This document shows positions 1 through 6,437 of a stretch of 9,001 nt of DNA, in pieces (the stretch's first letter is position 1; the number at the start of each line of letters is the position of its first letter). Made by a program: the position numbers and the translations under genes. The stretch is from Planctomycetota bacterium. Lineage in GTDB: Bacteria; Planctomycetota; Planctomycetia; Pirellulales; Pirellulaceae. The notes below the pieces were generated by a model, which ran no database searches, had not been told where the DNA came from, and was given only the letters and a program-made list of their open reading frames with translations. The stretch lies in contig JAPLNJ010001140.1 of assembly GCA_026692885.1 (NCBI GenBank), positions 1-9,001 on the forward strand, given 5' to 3'.

Positions 1-37
1 GGAGGCGGCGGAAGAAGTGAGGCGGTTGCGGACCCGT

Positions 38-80
38 GGCGTAGTCCAGAAACCTCGCTCCACCGGGGCAAGCCCGGATG
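38..80 (+). repeat. Partial copy of dispersed GTAG-GAAAC-hairpin repeat
   Basis: A GTAG at 41-44 is followed by GAAAC and then by a short hairpin at 63-77, with 5-bp arms CCGGG/CCCGG around a GCAAG loop. The same order, with similar spacing, occurs twice more around 6253-6297 (inverted) and 6394-6437. The GA-rich, GGAGGCGG-like bases at 1-37 also resemble the sequence just left of the 6394 copy, so the repeat probably continues past the left edge and only its right half is visible. This reads as a dispersed non-coding palindromic element. The similarity was found by eye and the boundaries are approximate. Confidence 0.5.
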
Positions 81-153
81 GGGGCGGAACGAAAACAGGA
101 CCATCCGTTTGACGCCCGACTCCGCAGTTTTGCGCGGTCCACCCCCGACCCCT

Positions 154-180
154 CTCCCCGGAGTACCTGGGCGAGGGGAG
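154..180 (-). terminator. Possible terminator hairpin downstream of the oxidoreductase gene
   Basis: CTCCCC (154-159) and GGGGAG (175-180) can pair around a 15-nt loop, about 47 bp past the TAA stop of the minus-strand oxidoreductase at 227. There is no T-tract, so if it terminates transcription it is not a classical intrinsic terminator. It may instead be another GC-rich intergenic repeat. The rest of 81-226 shows no gene. Confidence 0.25.
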
Positions 181-226
181 ACCGGCGCCGGGCCTGCGGA
201 TCAGACCTCGGTCGCGCCGCCTGCGT

Positions 227-1360
227 TTACTTTCGATCGAAGTTGGGGACCGCCAACAGCTCGCCCTGCTGGAGCGCCGACTGATGGGCCACCAAGCCGG
301 CTGCGGTCATGGCCAGTGCTTCGTAAACCGTCACCGCCGGCTCGCGGTCTTCCAGCAGGGCCATCACGAACTCGTTGGCCAACGGCCCGTGCGAACCGCC
401 GTGACCGCCAGCGTCCATCCCCGGTGGCAGCGGCACGCGGTCGGAGACCGAAGCGGCGGGCTTCTTCTCCCACACGAACGAGCCGAATTCACCACCCACG
501 TCACACTTCCAGAACACATTGCAGCGGAATACGGTGCCTTCGCTGGTGTGGAATGCGGCGGACTCGTTGACAAAGGGATTGTTGTCGTACTGATTCTGTT
601 CCCACTCCGTGCCCTGGCCGCGATATCCCAGGCAGGAGACCTTCGTCAGACGTTTCCCGCTCACGCCCACGTAGTAGGCTGTGGAGTGGGTCGGATAAAA
701 CATCGGCGGCAACGCGCGGCGCCAGTTCTTCCCGCTGCCGATTCCCGTGACACCGTCGTGGTAGTACTGGCCTTCGGAGTACAACAACTTCAGGCCCTGC
801 CGGTACAGATTCCTGGCTCGGATCACGTCCGCGTGGAAGTAACTGGTTTCGGCCATCATGTACTTTAGGCCCGTTTGCTCCTTAGCCTGTTTCAGTTTCT
901 CGCAGTCTTCCAAGGTGAACGCCGCCGGCACTGCCGAGATACAGTGCTTGCCGTGCTTCAGCACTTCGACGCAGTGGCGGCCGTGACTCGGTGCGTCCGT
1001 GAACACGGCGACCGCATCGAGCTTGTCGTCCAGTACCAACTGTTCGAGCGATTCGTAGGACTTGGTGCACTTGAAGACGTTCATCAGGTGGTCCCGCCGC
1101 GCGGGTTGCAAATCGCTGACCGCCTGCACGACGCAGTTGGGATGCTGGTTCCACGGGAACGCCGAGCCGAAACCGCCCCCCACAACCCCCAGGCGAATTT
1201 TCCGATCCGAGACTTTTTGCCACACCTCCTGCTTGGCCGGTTCCGCGGCGGAAATACCCGCCAACATCCGCATTGCCGAACTGCCTGCGGCGACGGCTGC
1301 CAAGGCCCCCGCCTTGGTCAAGAGGTGACGACGGGACAGGGTGGTTTCTTCGCTGGGCAT
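227..1360 (-). CDS. Tat-signal Gfo/Idh/MocA family oxidoreductase lacking the EKP lysine
   Basis: This 377-residue protein has the N-terminal NAD(P)-binding Rossmann domain and C-terminal alpha/beta domain of the Gfo/Idh/MocA family, whose members oxidise or rearrange sugars and cyclitols. The ATG at 1360 is chosen because AAGGAG (1367-1372) lies 6 nt upstream and because a Tat signal begins there: SRRHLL at residues 9-14, a hydrophobic stretch to about 37 and an ISAA cleavage-like site near 36-39, suggesting export. The dinucleotide motif GVVGGGFG is at 58-65. The usual EKP motif after the fourth strand should follow HGKHC near residue 140, but the sequence reads ISAVPAAF (141-148), so the catalytic lysine is absent. 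PTHS at 223-226 may carry the substrate-domain histidine. A broken paralogue ends 23 bp upstream, suggesting one transcript. Family assignment is firm; substrate is unknown, and a redox role is uncertain without the lysine. Confidence 0.88.
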   Translation of the reverse strand: MPSEETTLSRRHLLTKAGALAAVAAGSSAMRMLAGISAAEPAKQEVWQKVSDRKIRLGVVGGGFGSAFPWNQHPNCVVQAVSDLQPARRDHLMNVFKCTKSYESLEQLVLDDKLDAVAVFTDAPSHGRHCVEVLKHGKHCISAVPAAFTLEDCEKLKQAKEQTGLKYMMAETSYFHADVIRARNLYRQGLKLLYSEGQYYHDGVTGIGSGKNWRRALPPMFYPTHSTAYYVGVSGKRLTKVSCLGYRGQGTEWEQNQYDNNPFVNESAAFHTSEGTVFRCNVFWKCDVGGEFGSFVWEKKPAASVSDRVPLPPGMDAGGHGGSHGPLANEFVMALLEDREPAVTVYEALAMTAAGLVAHQSALQQGELLAVPNFDRK

Positions 1361-1383
1361 GGTTGGCTCCTTTTGTTGCTGGC

Positions 1384-1832
1384 TCAAACATCGGGCAATT
1401 CGTAGGGTTTCCGGCGCGGACGATCCAAGTAACCGTTCGCCTCTTCGTCCTGCGGAAAGATCTCCTTGGCCGGATCCCACGTCAGCTTGCGACCGACCCA
1501 CCGGGCGATATTGCCCAGGTGACACAGGCTGGCCGAACGGTGGCCGATCTCGACGTCCGCGATCGGCTGCTCTCGAGACTTGATGCAATCGAACCAGTTC
1601 TGAATGTGGTTGTCAATCGTGGGCAAGCGAAACGCCAGATATCCATCAATTGGTTGGCCCGCCGACCGGCACCGATATATCCGACACCGATGCGATCGTT
1701 GGCACCGAGCCTCCCCGGCGCCGCTAACACGCTCGCGGGGACAATCGTCGGCGCGCTCAGCAGTCCCGTGGTCAACGCTGCCTGGTGGACGAGGAACTGT
1801 CGTCGAGTGAGGGCCTCGCGTCGAGTCGTCAT
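1384..1832 (-). pseudogene. Internally deleted, frameshifted Gfo/Idh/MocA oxidoreductase
   Basis: Only the two ends of a second exported Gfo/Idh/MocA gene remain. From the ATG at 1832, with SD-like GGAGG at 1837-1841, the first 65 or so residues hold a Tat signal (TRRQFLV at 9-15, then VPASVLAA) and the first Rossmann strand and loop, GVGYIGAGRRANQLMD. Near 1650 the reading frame that matches the family changes. In that second frame the sequence continues as YLAFRLPTIDNHIQNW and then DVEIGHRSASLCHLGNIA, the typical C-terminal block, ending at the TGA at 1384-1386. The span of 449 bp is not divisible by three. Family members are usually around 400-450 residues, so roughly 280-300 internal residues, including most of the catalytic core, appear to be missing. 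Read as one frame from the start codon, the protein turns into unrelated sequence after the junction. It is a decayed gene that still sits first in the unit, so its promoter and leader may drive the intact paralogue downstream. Confidence 0.85.
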
Positions 1833-2058
1833 GCTTCCTCCGCGGTGTTTGTGTGAAGGGCTAACCCGCCAGCTTCCACGGTCCACAGTATCGCGTCGCC
1901 AAGAGCAGATCGCAAGCAGTCGATTCGCGACTCGAGGCGAGCGAGTTCGCAGACATCCCATCGCCGCATCCCATCGCCGCGCCCTGTTGTCGCCGGCAAG
2001 CCGATTCCTCATACTGACACCGCCCTCCGTTGTCCGAACTCAAACCAGGAGCAACCTG
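1833..2058. promoter_or_regulatory. Divergent intergenic region, presumed to hold both promoters
   Basis: This 226-bp gap separates the start codons of the minus-strand oxidoreductase unit (1832) and the plus-strand GHL10-like gene (2059). Both starts have good Shine-Dalgarno sequences at the ends of the gap: GGAGG at 1837-1841 on the minus strand and AGGAG at 2047-2051 on the plus strand. I could not pick convincing -35/-10 boxes. The only structure seen is a 13-bp tandem duplication at 1954-1979. That promoters lie here is inferred from gene orientation. Confidence 0.45.
1954..1980. repeat. 13-bp tandem duplication in the divergent intergenic region
   Basis: CATCCCATCGCCG occurs at 1954-1966 and again, with no spacer, at 1967-1979; the match runs one base further. 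It is an exact period-13 repeat lying 79 bp before the GHL10-like start codon. It could be a slippage product or a pair of operator half-sites; the sequence alone does not decide. Confidence 0.7.
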
Positions 2059-4482
2059 ATGCACACCCTCTTCCTGTCGGCGGCAGTGTGGTTCGTTGTG
2101 GCGGACCATCCGCAAGGTGCGATCGACGAGTTTCGCTCCGCGGACTCCTCCGCGGCGCGGCAGGTCTGGATCGCGTCCGGGGACACACCGGCGGTGGAGC
2201 TGGTCCCGGATGGCGACGGCGTGGCGCTGCGGGTCGACGCCCCGTTCGCCAGCCAACCCGCTGTGCCCCGCACGACCATCGATCGCGAAGTGCAACTGGA
2301 TCTGTCGGTATCCAGCCGCTTTGCCCTCGAAATCAAGCCGGCGACCGCTGCCGGCGACCGGGTCAGCCTGTACTTCCGCAGCGGCAAAGGCTGGTTCTCC
2401 GGCGGAGCGAACTTGAGCGGCACCGGCTGGCAAACGCTGAAGTTCCCCAAGCACGCCTTCAGCGTCGAGGGGCAGCCGTCCGGCTGGCAGCACATCGACG
2501 GAATTCGCATCTCCGTGTGGAAGACCGAGGCCCGCGACACTTCGTATCTGCTGCGCCGGCTGGCGGCCAGTCGCAGCGACACGGCGATCATCGTACCGGA
2601 TTCGGCCGAAGGCGAGCTGCGCACAGCCCGCGATGCGGCGGAACATCTGGGGGGGATGCTCGACGAACTCGGTGTCGCCAGCGATCAGCTTACGGAATCC
2701 GCCGTAGCCAACGGCAACCTGGGTGATCGGCGGCTGGCGATTCTGCCGTACAACCCGACAATCGACGCAACAGCATGTGCTGCCCTGGCTGGCTTCGCGG
2801 AACGCGGCGGCAAGCTGTTTGTCTGCTATGTCCTGCCCCCGCCGTTGGCCCAGGTGCTGGGCGTTCGGCAAGGCGAGTATGTCCGGCAGAAGGAGCCCGG
2901 CGACTTGGCGTCGATCCGCTTCGAGGACCCGGCAATCCAGGGTCTGCCCACGTCGGTACGGCAGGCCTCCTGGAACATCCACGCCGCCGTACCGGACGGG
3001 CAGAACGCCCGCGTAATCGGTCGCTGGTTCGATGCGGCTGATCAACCGACGGGCAAGTCGGCACTGGTCATCAGCGACCGCGGCGCGTTCTTCAGTCACA
3101 TCGTGTTGACAGACGACTGGGCCGGCAAGAAGGATTTGCTGGCGGCCGTGCTGGGGCACTTGCAGCCGTCGTTGTGGCAGGAACTGGCGAAGACCGCGAT
3201 CACGCGGAGCGAACAGATCGGTCATTGCCGTTCCAGTCAGCAGCTGGCGGATCTGGTCAGCGGTTTGCCGGATGCCGCGCTGCGTGCTCAGCTGCAGCAG
3301 GCTGACCGTCAGCTTGCGGAGGCACGCCAATTGTTCGACGCGGGCCGCGGGTACGAGGCTTCTCGGGTGGCCAAGCAAGTTCGGGAGCTGCGTGTCGCTG
3401 CCTACCTGCGGGCGCAGCCGAGTCCGGCCGTCGAGGGCCGGGCGTTCTGGGAACATTCCGGCACCGGAGCCTACCCCGGCGACTGGGATCGCACAGCCAA
3501 GGAACTGGCTGCGGCCGGCTTCAACATGGTCATCCCGAACATGCTCTGGGCCGGGCGGGCACACTATGCCAGCGACGTCTTGCCGCGCAGCCAGGCGTTC
3601 GAGAAGTACGGCGACCAGATTGCTCAGTGCGTCGCGGCGGGCAAGAAACACGGCGTGGAAGTCCATGTGTGGAAGGTCAATTTCAATCTGGCCGGAGCCC
3701 CCCGCGAATTCGTCGAGCGACTTCGTAAAGAGGGCCGGACCCAGGTGGACGTCCAGGGCCGCCCCACCGACTGGTTGGACCCGTCGCACCCGGAGAACTT
3801 CCGGCTGGAACTGGACAGCCTGCTGGAAGTGGTGCGCAAGTACGACGTGGACGGCATTCACTTCGACTACATCCGGTATCCGGACGGTCAGTACAGCTTC
3901 AGCGACTTCAGTCGGCAACAGTTCGAGAAGGATACCGGCCAGCAGGTGGCGAACTGGCCGCAGGACTGTTACTCGGGACCATTGCGGGATGAGTATCGCA
4001 CTTGGCGGTGCGCCCAAATCACGCGGCTGGTCGAGGCTGTGCATCGCGAGGCCAAGCAGATCCGGCCGACGATCAAGATCTCGGCGGCCGTGTTCGGAAC
4101 GTATCCGAGCTGTCGCGAGTCCGTGGCCCAGGATTGGCCGGTGTGGGTCCGGAACGGCTACTTGGACTTCCTCTGCCCGATGGACTACAGCTACAGTGAC
4201 GACCAATTTGCGACGCTGGTGAAGTCGCAACAGCAATTGGTCGGTGGCCGAATTCCGCTCTATCCCGGGATCGGGGCCACGGCCTCGCGCAGCGCGCTGT
4301 CGGTGGATCGAGTTGTGGGGCAGATCAAGCTGGCCCGAGAGCTCGGCGCCCAGGGATTCACGATCTTCAACCTCAGCGAAAGCACCGCGCGCGACCTCTT
4401 GCCCGGCATCGCGCTGGGTGCCGGTCAGACGCCAGCCACCGTGTCCCGCCGCCAGCCACGCGTTGCGGCCGGCACGCCCTGA
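2059..4482 (+). CDS. GHL10 (DUF187)-type glycoside-hydrolase-like protein with N-terminal accessory domains
   Basis: This 807-residue protein starts at the ATG at 2059, with AGGAG at 2047-2051 seven bases upstream. Residues 1-15 are hydrophobic and end in VVA, a weak, short secretion signal. Residues 30-170 look like a beta-rich carbohydrate-binding-type module (YFRSGKGWFSGGANL, then GWQTLKFPK). Residues 175-375 have the alternating strand/helix pattern of a glutamine-amidotransferase-like fold (AIIVPDS, RRLAILPYN, ERGGKLFVCY), as in non-catalytic domains of several glycosidases. Residues 375-455 are Ala/Gln/Arg-rich and probably helical. From about 460 to 785 lies a TIM-barrel of the GHL10/DUF187 type: FWEHSG, GFNMVIPNMLW, VEVHVWKVNFN, the signature VDGIHFDYIRYP at 597-608 with acidic D598 and D603, and LCPMDYSY at 705-712. 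The family is thought to act on glycans, but the substrate here is unknown. An SDR gene follows after 16 bp, suggesting co-transcription. Confidence is high for the barrel and moderate for the other domains. Confidence 0.85.
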   Translation: MHTLFLSAAVWFVVADHPQGAIDEFRSADSSAARQVWIASGDTPAVELVPDGDGVALRVDAPFASQPAVPRTTIDREVQLDLSVSSRFALEIKPATAAGDRVSLYFRSGKGWFSGGANLSGTGWQTLKFPKHAFSVEGQPSGWQHIDGIRISVWKTEARDTSYLLRRLAASRSDTAIIVPDSAEGELRTARDAAEHLGGMLDELGVASDQLTESAVANGNLGDRRLAILPYNPTIDATACAALAGFAERGGKLFVCYVLPPPLAQVLGVRQGEYVRQKEPGDLASIRFEDPAIQGLPTSVRQASWNIHAAVPDGQNARVIGRWFDAADQPTGKSALVISDRGAFFSHIVLTDDWAGKKDLLAAVLGHLQPSLWQELAKTAITRSEQIGHCRSSQQLADLVSGLPDAALRAQLQQADRQLAEARQLFDAGRGYEASRVAKQVRELRVAAYLRAQPSPAVEGRAFWEHSGTGAYPGDWDRTAKELAAAGFNMVIPNMLWAGRAHYASDVLPRSQAFEKYGDQIAQCVAAGKKHGVEVHVWKVNFNLAGAPREFVERLRKEGRTQVDVQGRPTDWLDPSHPENFRLELDSLLEVVRKYDVDGIHFDYIRYPDGQYSFSDFSRQQFEKDTGQQVANWPQDCYSGPLRDEYRTWRCAQITRLVEAVHREAKQIRPTIKISAAVFGTYPSCRESVAQDWPVWVRNGYLDFLCPMDYSYSDDQFATLVKSQQQLVGGRIPLYPGIGATASRSALSVDRVVGQIKLARELGAQGFTIFNLSESTARDLLPGIALGAGQTPATVSRRQPRVAAGTP

Positions 4483-4498
4483 ACCCTGCGAGGAACCT

Positions 4499-5296
4499 AT
4501 GGAACACTCCCCTTCCCGGAAGTCAGCGGTCGTGACGGGCGCATCCAGCGGGATTGGTGCGGCCTTCGCGCGGAAACTTGGCCGGCAGGGCTTCGACTTG
4601 ATCTTGGTGGCCCGGCGGGCGGACCGGTTGCGGCAGTTGGGCGACGAGCTGGCAGCGTCCCAGCACGTGCGGGTCGACGTGTGCGCCGCCGATCTGGCCG
4701 AAACCGCTGCGGTCGAACGGGTAGCCGAGATGATGACCGAGCGGTCGGACCTGGAACTGCTGGTCAATAACGCGGGCTTCGGCACGATGGGCCATTTCGC
4801 GGATAGCGAAGTGCAGCTCCAGTTGGACATGCTGCGCGTCCATGTGCTGGCGGCGGCCAGGTTGGCGCGAGCCGCGCTGCCCGGGATGATCCGGCGGGGT
4901 CACGGCGGGATTGTCAACGTTTCTTCCCTCGGTGCCTGGTTGCCGTGCGCGGGCAACGTCCAGTACGCCGCCACCAAGGCCTACTTGAACACGTTTTCCG
5001 AGGGTCTGCAGGATGAACTTCGCGGGACCGGTGTCCGTGTCCAGGCCCTGTGCCCCGGCTTCACCTACACCGAATTCCACGATCGGGAGCAGATGCGAGG
5101 CTTCGATCGTTCCCAAGTGGCCAAGCGTCTGTGGATGCCGGCCGACGACGTGGTGGAGTATTCCCTGCGGGCCCTGCAGCGGAACCGCGTGATTGCCATC
5201 CCGGGGTGGCGGAACCGGTTGCTGGCCCGCATCCTGCGCACCGCGTGGCTACAACCGCTGATCCGGAGAGTCGCGAGGTACAAGGAGCAAGCTTGA
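4499..5296 (+). CDS. Short-chain dehydrogenase/reductase (classical SDR)
   Basis: A 265-residue cytoplasmic NAD(P)(H)-dependent oxidoreductase with all classical SDR motifs. These are the cofactor loop TGASSGIG at 13-20, NNAG at 90-93, the catalytic serine in NVSS (S143) and the Y-x3-K pair in YAATK (Y156, K160), followed by CPGFTYTEF, which closes over the cofactor. An arginine pair after the second strand (VARRADRL, about 37-44) favours NADP(H) over NAD(H). Length is normal. The C-terminus is basic and moderately hydrophobic (LLARILRTAWLQPLIRRVARYK), perhaps a membrane-associating helix. The ATG at 4499 is preferred because AGGA lies at 4491-4494 and the cofactor motif falls at the usual distance. 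The gene starts 16 bp after the GHL10-like stop codon, so the two are probably co-transcribed. The substrate cannot be told from sequence; the overall type resembles the YqjQ/DltE-like SDRs. Confidence 0.92.
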   Translation: MEHSPSRKSAVVTGASSGIGAAFARKLGRQGFDLILVARRADRLRQLGDELAASQHVRVDVCAADLAETAAVERVAEMMTERSDLELLVNNAGFGTMGHFADSEVQLQLDMLRVHVLAAARLARAALPGMIRRGHGGIVNVSSLGAWLPCAGNVQYAATKAYLNTFSEGLQDELRGTGVRVQALCPGFTYTEFHDREQMRGFDRSQVAKRLWMPADDVVEYSLRALQRNRVIAIPGWRNRLLARILRTAWLQPLIRRVARYKEQA

Positions 5297-5305
5297 GCGG
5301 TGAGA

Positions 5306-5557
5306 CCTAGCACCAAACGATATATTGGCCCCTGCGCGCAAAGAATGAGACTTAACGGTTCCGCAGAGACGGGGCGTGAGACAAGGGGTCAGACGTACAG
5401 ATTTCAGTTTTCGCGGTCGTGTGCTCAAGCCTAGGGAAAGCCTTCTACCCGCGAAAACTGAAATCTGTACGTCTGACCCCAGCTGGCGGTCCGTCTATGC
5501 GAAACCGTAAAATCCCATTCTTGACACCGACAACCCCAAAAACCGTTTGGTGCTAGG
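5306..5557. repeat. 252-bp nested long inverted repeat (MITE-like)
   Basis: The ends are an exact 14-bp inverted repeat, CCTAGCACCAAACG at 5306-5319 and its complement at 5544-5557. Further in, 5341-5372 pairs with 5491-5522 at 27 of 32 positions. The innermost arms, 5385-5416 and 5449-5480, pair at all 32 positions. Spacing between outer and middle blocks is equal on both arms, so the whole stretch folds as one hairpin about 110 bp per arm. No coding sequence is seen inside. The layout suggests a non-autonomous mobile element, or an older palindrome with a younger one in its centre. It begins 10 bp after the SDR stop codon and could also end that transcript, though it lacks a T-tract. No clear target-site duplication was found. 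Confidence 0.85.
5385..5480. repeat. Perfect 32-bp inverted repeat with 32-nt loop (REP/RAYT-like palindrome)
   Basis: The left arm begins GGGGTCAGACGTACAG and ends TTTTCGCGG; the right arm at 5449-5480 is its exact reverse complement. The loop is 5417-5448. Long exact palindromes whose ends begin GGGGTCAG resemble the ends moved by REP-associated (Y1/RAYT) transposases, but no such transposase lies in this window. The inverted repeat is directly seen; the mobility link is inference. Confidence 0.85.
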
Positions 5558-5614
5558 GATTGGCGAAGCTCACGCGCCTCCCTCCGCACGTAGACGCCCC
5601 GGACGTTGGCGCGC

Positions 5615-5620
5615 TAGAAT
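5615..5620 (+). promoter_or_regulatory. Possible -10 box upstream of the Uma2 gene
   Basis: TAGAAT at 5615-5620 resembles a sigma70 -10 element and lies 37 bp before the Uma2 start codon, in the gap between the inverted repeat and the gene. No good -35 box stands 16-18 bp upstream, so support is weak. Confidence 0.3.
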
Positions 5621-5657
5621 AAGACGCACTCAACCGAAAGCCAAGGAGACGCCGCTG

Positions 5658-6175
5658 ATGTCTGCCGTGCCGAAACCGTATGTCACGCCTGCAGAGTACG
5701 TGACCCTAGAACGCCGGGCCGAAACCAAGAGTGAATACTATCAAGGCGAAATCTTCGCCATGAGCGGGGCCAGCCGCGAACACAACCTGATTGCAGTTAA
5801 CGTCGGGCGGCAGTTGAGTGAGCAACTGCGCGACCGAGACTGCGAAGTTTATCCGAGTGACATGCGGGTCAAGGTCAGCCCCACGGGCCTGTACACCTAT
5901 CCCGATGTCGTCGTGGTGTGCGGCGAGCCGCAGTTTGAGGACGGCGAACTGGATACGTTGCTCAATCCCAAGGTCCTGTTCGAGATTCTCTCTCCCTCGA
6001 CGGCCGATTACGATCGCGGCGGCAAGTTTGCCAGCATTACGTCCGGCAACCGCACGAACAGTGGTTACTGTCAGAGCAAAGTGGGTTGACGGATTCGCTC
6101 GTGCTGCCGTCGATCCGTTGCCAACTGGCGTTGTCGGAGATCTACCTCAAAGTGCAGTTTGCCTCCGAGCCGTAG
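5658..6175 (+). pseudogene. Uma2-family (PD-(D/E)XK-like) gene frameshifted by a small internal deletion
   Basis: The ATG at 5658 has AAGGAG at 5643-5648. The first 125 residues match the Uma2 family, PD-(D/E)XK-like putative endonucleases found in many copies in cyanobacteria and planctomycetes. Visible are YYQGEIFAMSGASREHN (27-43), YPDVVVVCGEP (81-91, D83), VLFEILSPST (106-115, E109) and YDRGGKFA (118-125, K123). After the A at 6030-6032 that frame runs into unrelated residues and stops at 6087-6089, giving a 143-residue product. The family's C-terminus continues in another frame from about 6032: QHYVRQPHEQWLLSEQ, then LVLPSIRCQLALSEIYLKVQ, ending at the TAG at 6173-6175. Between KFA and QHYVRQ about 20-25 residues that Uma2 proteins normally have are missing, so this is a real deletion rather than a one-base sequencing slip. 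The truncated product keeps the proposed catalytic residues but loses the last strands and helix, so it is probably not functional. The partner and role of Uma2 proteins are not established. Confidence 0.87.
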
Positions 6176-6252
6176 CAACGCTCACGAAATAACTTCCTCA
6201 TTCCAACAAGTCAGCCGTTGATCGCTGGCCGAAGGTTCCGGTTCTGCGAGTT

Positions 6253-6437
6253 GGATGCCACGGGCTCGCCCCGTGGAGGCTCACGTTTCTCGCTACACCA
6301 GGCGGCCCAACGCGTCTCTTCCTCCCCCGCCTCGCCCGCGGCGGCGAAGCCGCCACCGGCGAGGCGGGGGAGGCGGGAGTGGGATCCGCGTGTGCGTAGC
6401 AAGAAACGGAAATATCCCCCGGGCAAGCCGGGGGCAT
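6253..6437. repeat. 185-bp palindromic repeat element overlapping the permease 3' end
   Basis: Two copies of the GTAG-GAAAC-hairpin unit face each other. The left copy (6253-6297, inverted) contains the hairpin CCACGGG/CCCGTGG at 6258-6264 and 6270-6276. The right copy (6394-6437) contains CCCCCGG/CCGGGGG at 6416-6422 and 6428-6434. Over about 42 bases the two copies match, as an inverted repeat, at 31 positions. A third hairpin sits between them at 6321-6373. A related unit lies at 38-80. The element appears non-coding in origin but is read through by the permease frame. It is probably a dispersed, MITE- or REP-type sequence; mobility is inferred. The stretch 6176-6252 to its left holds nothing I recognise. 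Confidence 0.75.

Noticed and set aside
198..210. GATCAGACCTCG, similar to the GGGGTCAGAC end of the repeat at 5385
   Set aside because: Only a short match, with no inverted partner nearby; likely chance.
1361..1588. Upstream in-frame extension of the intact oxidoreductase by 76 codons
   Set aside because: It overlaps the C-terminal coding of the broken paralogue in another frame. The ATG at 1360 has AAGGAG and begins the Tat signal.
1273..2058. Upstream in-frame extension of the GHL10-like gene by 262 codons
   Set aside because: It runs antisense through the oxidoreductase genes, and the ATG at 2059 has a good ribosome binding site and starts a secretion-like segment.
1861..4830. A 989-codon open frame on the minus strand opposite the GHL10-like and SDR genes
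   Set aside because: The translation has no recognisable domain, and the plus strand of the same region encodes clear, motif-bearing proteins. Long antisense frames are common in GC-rich coding DNA.
5297..5657. Possible CRISPR array or small RNA gene in the gap after the SDR
   Set aside because: The repeats are inverted, not regularly spaced direct repeats, and there is no promoter plus T-tract arrangement typical of a small RNA.
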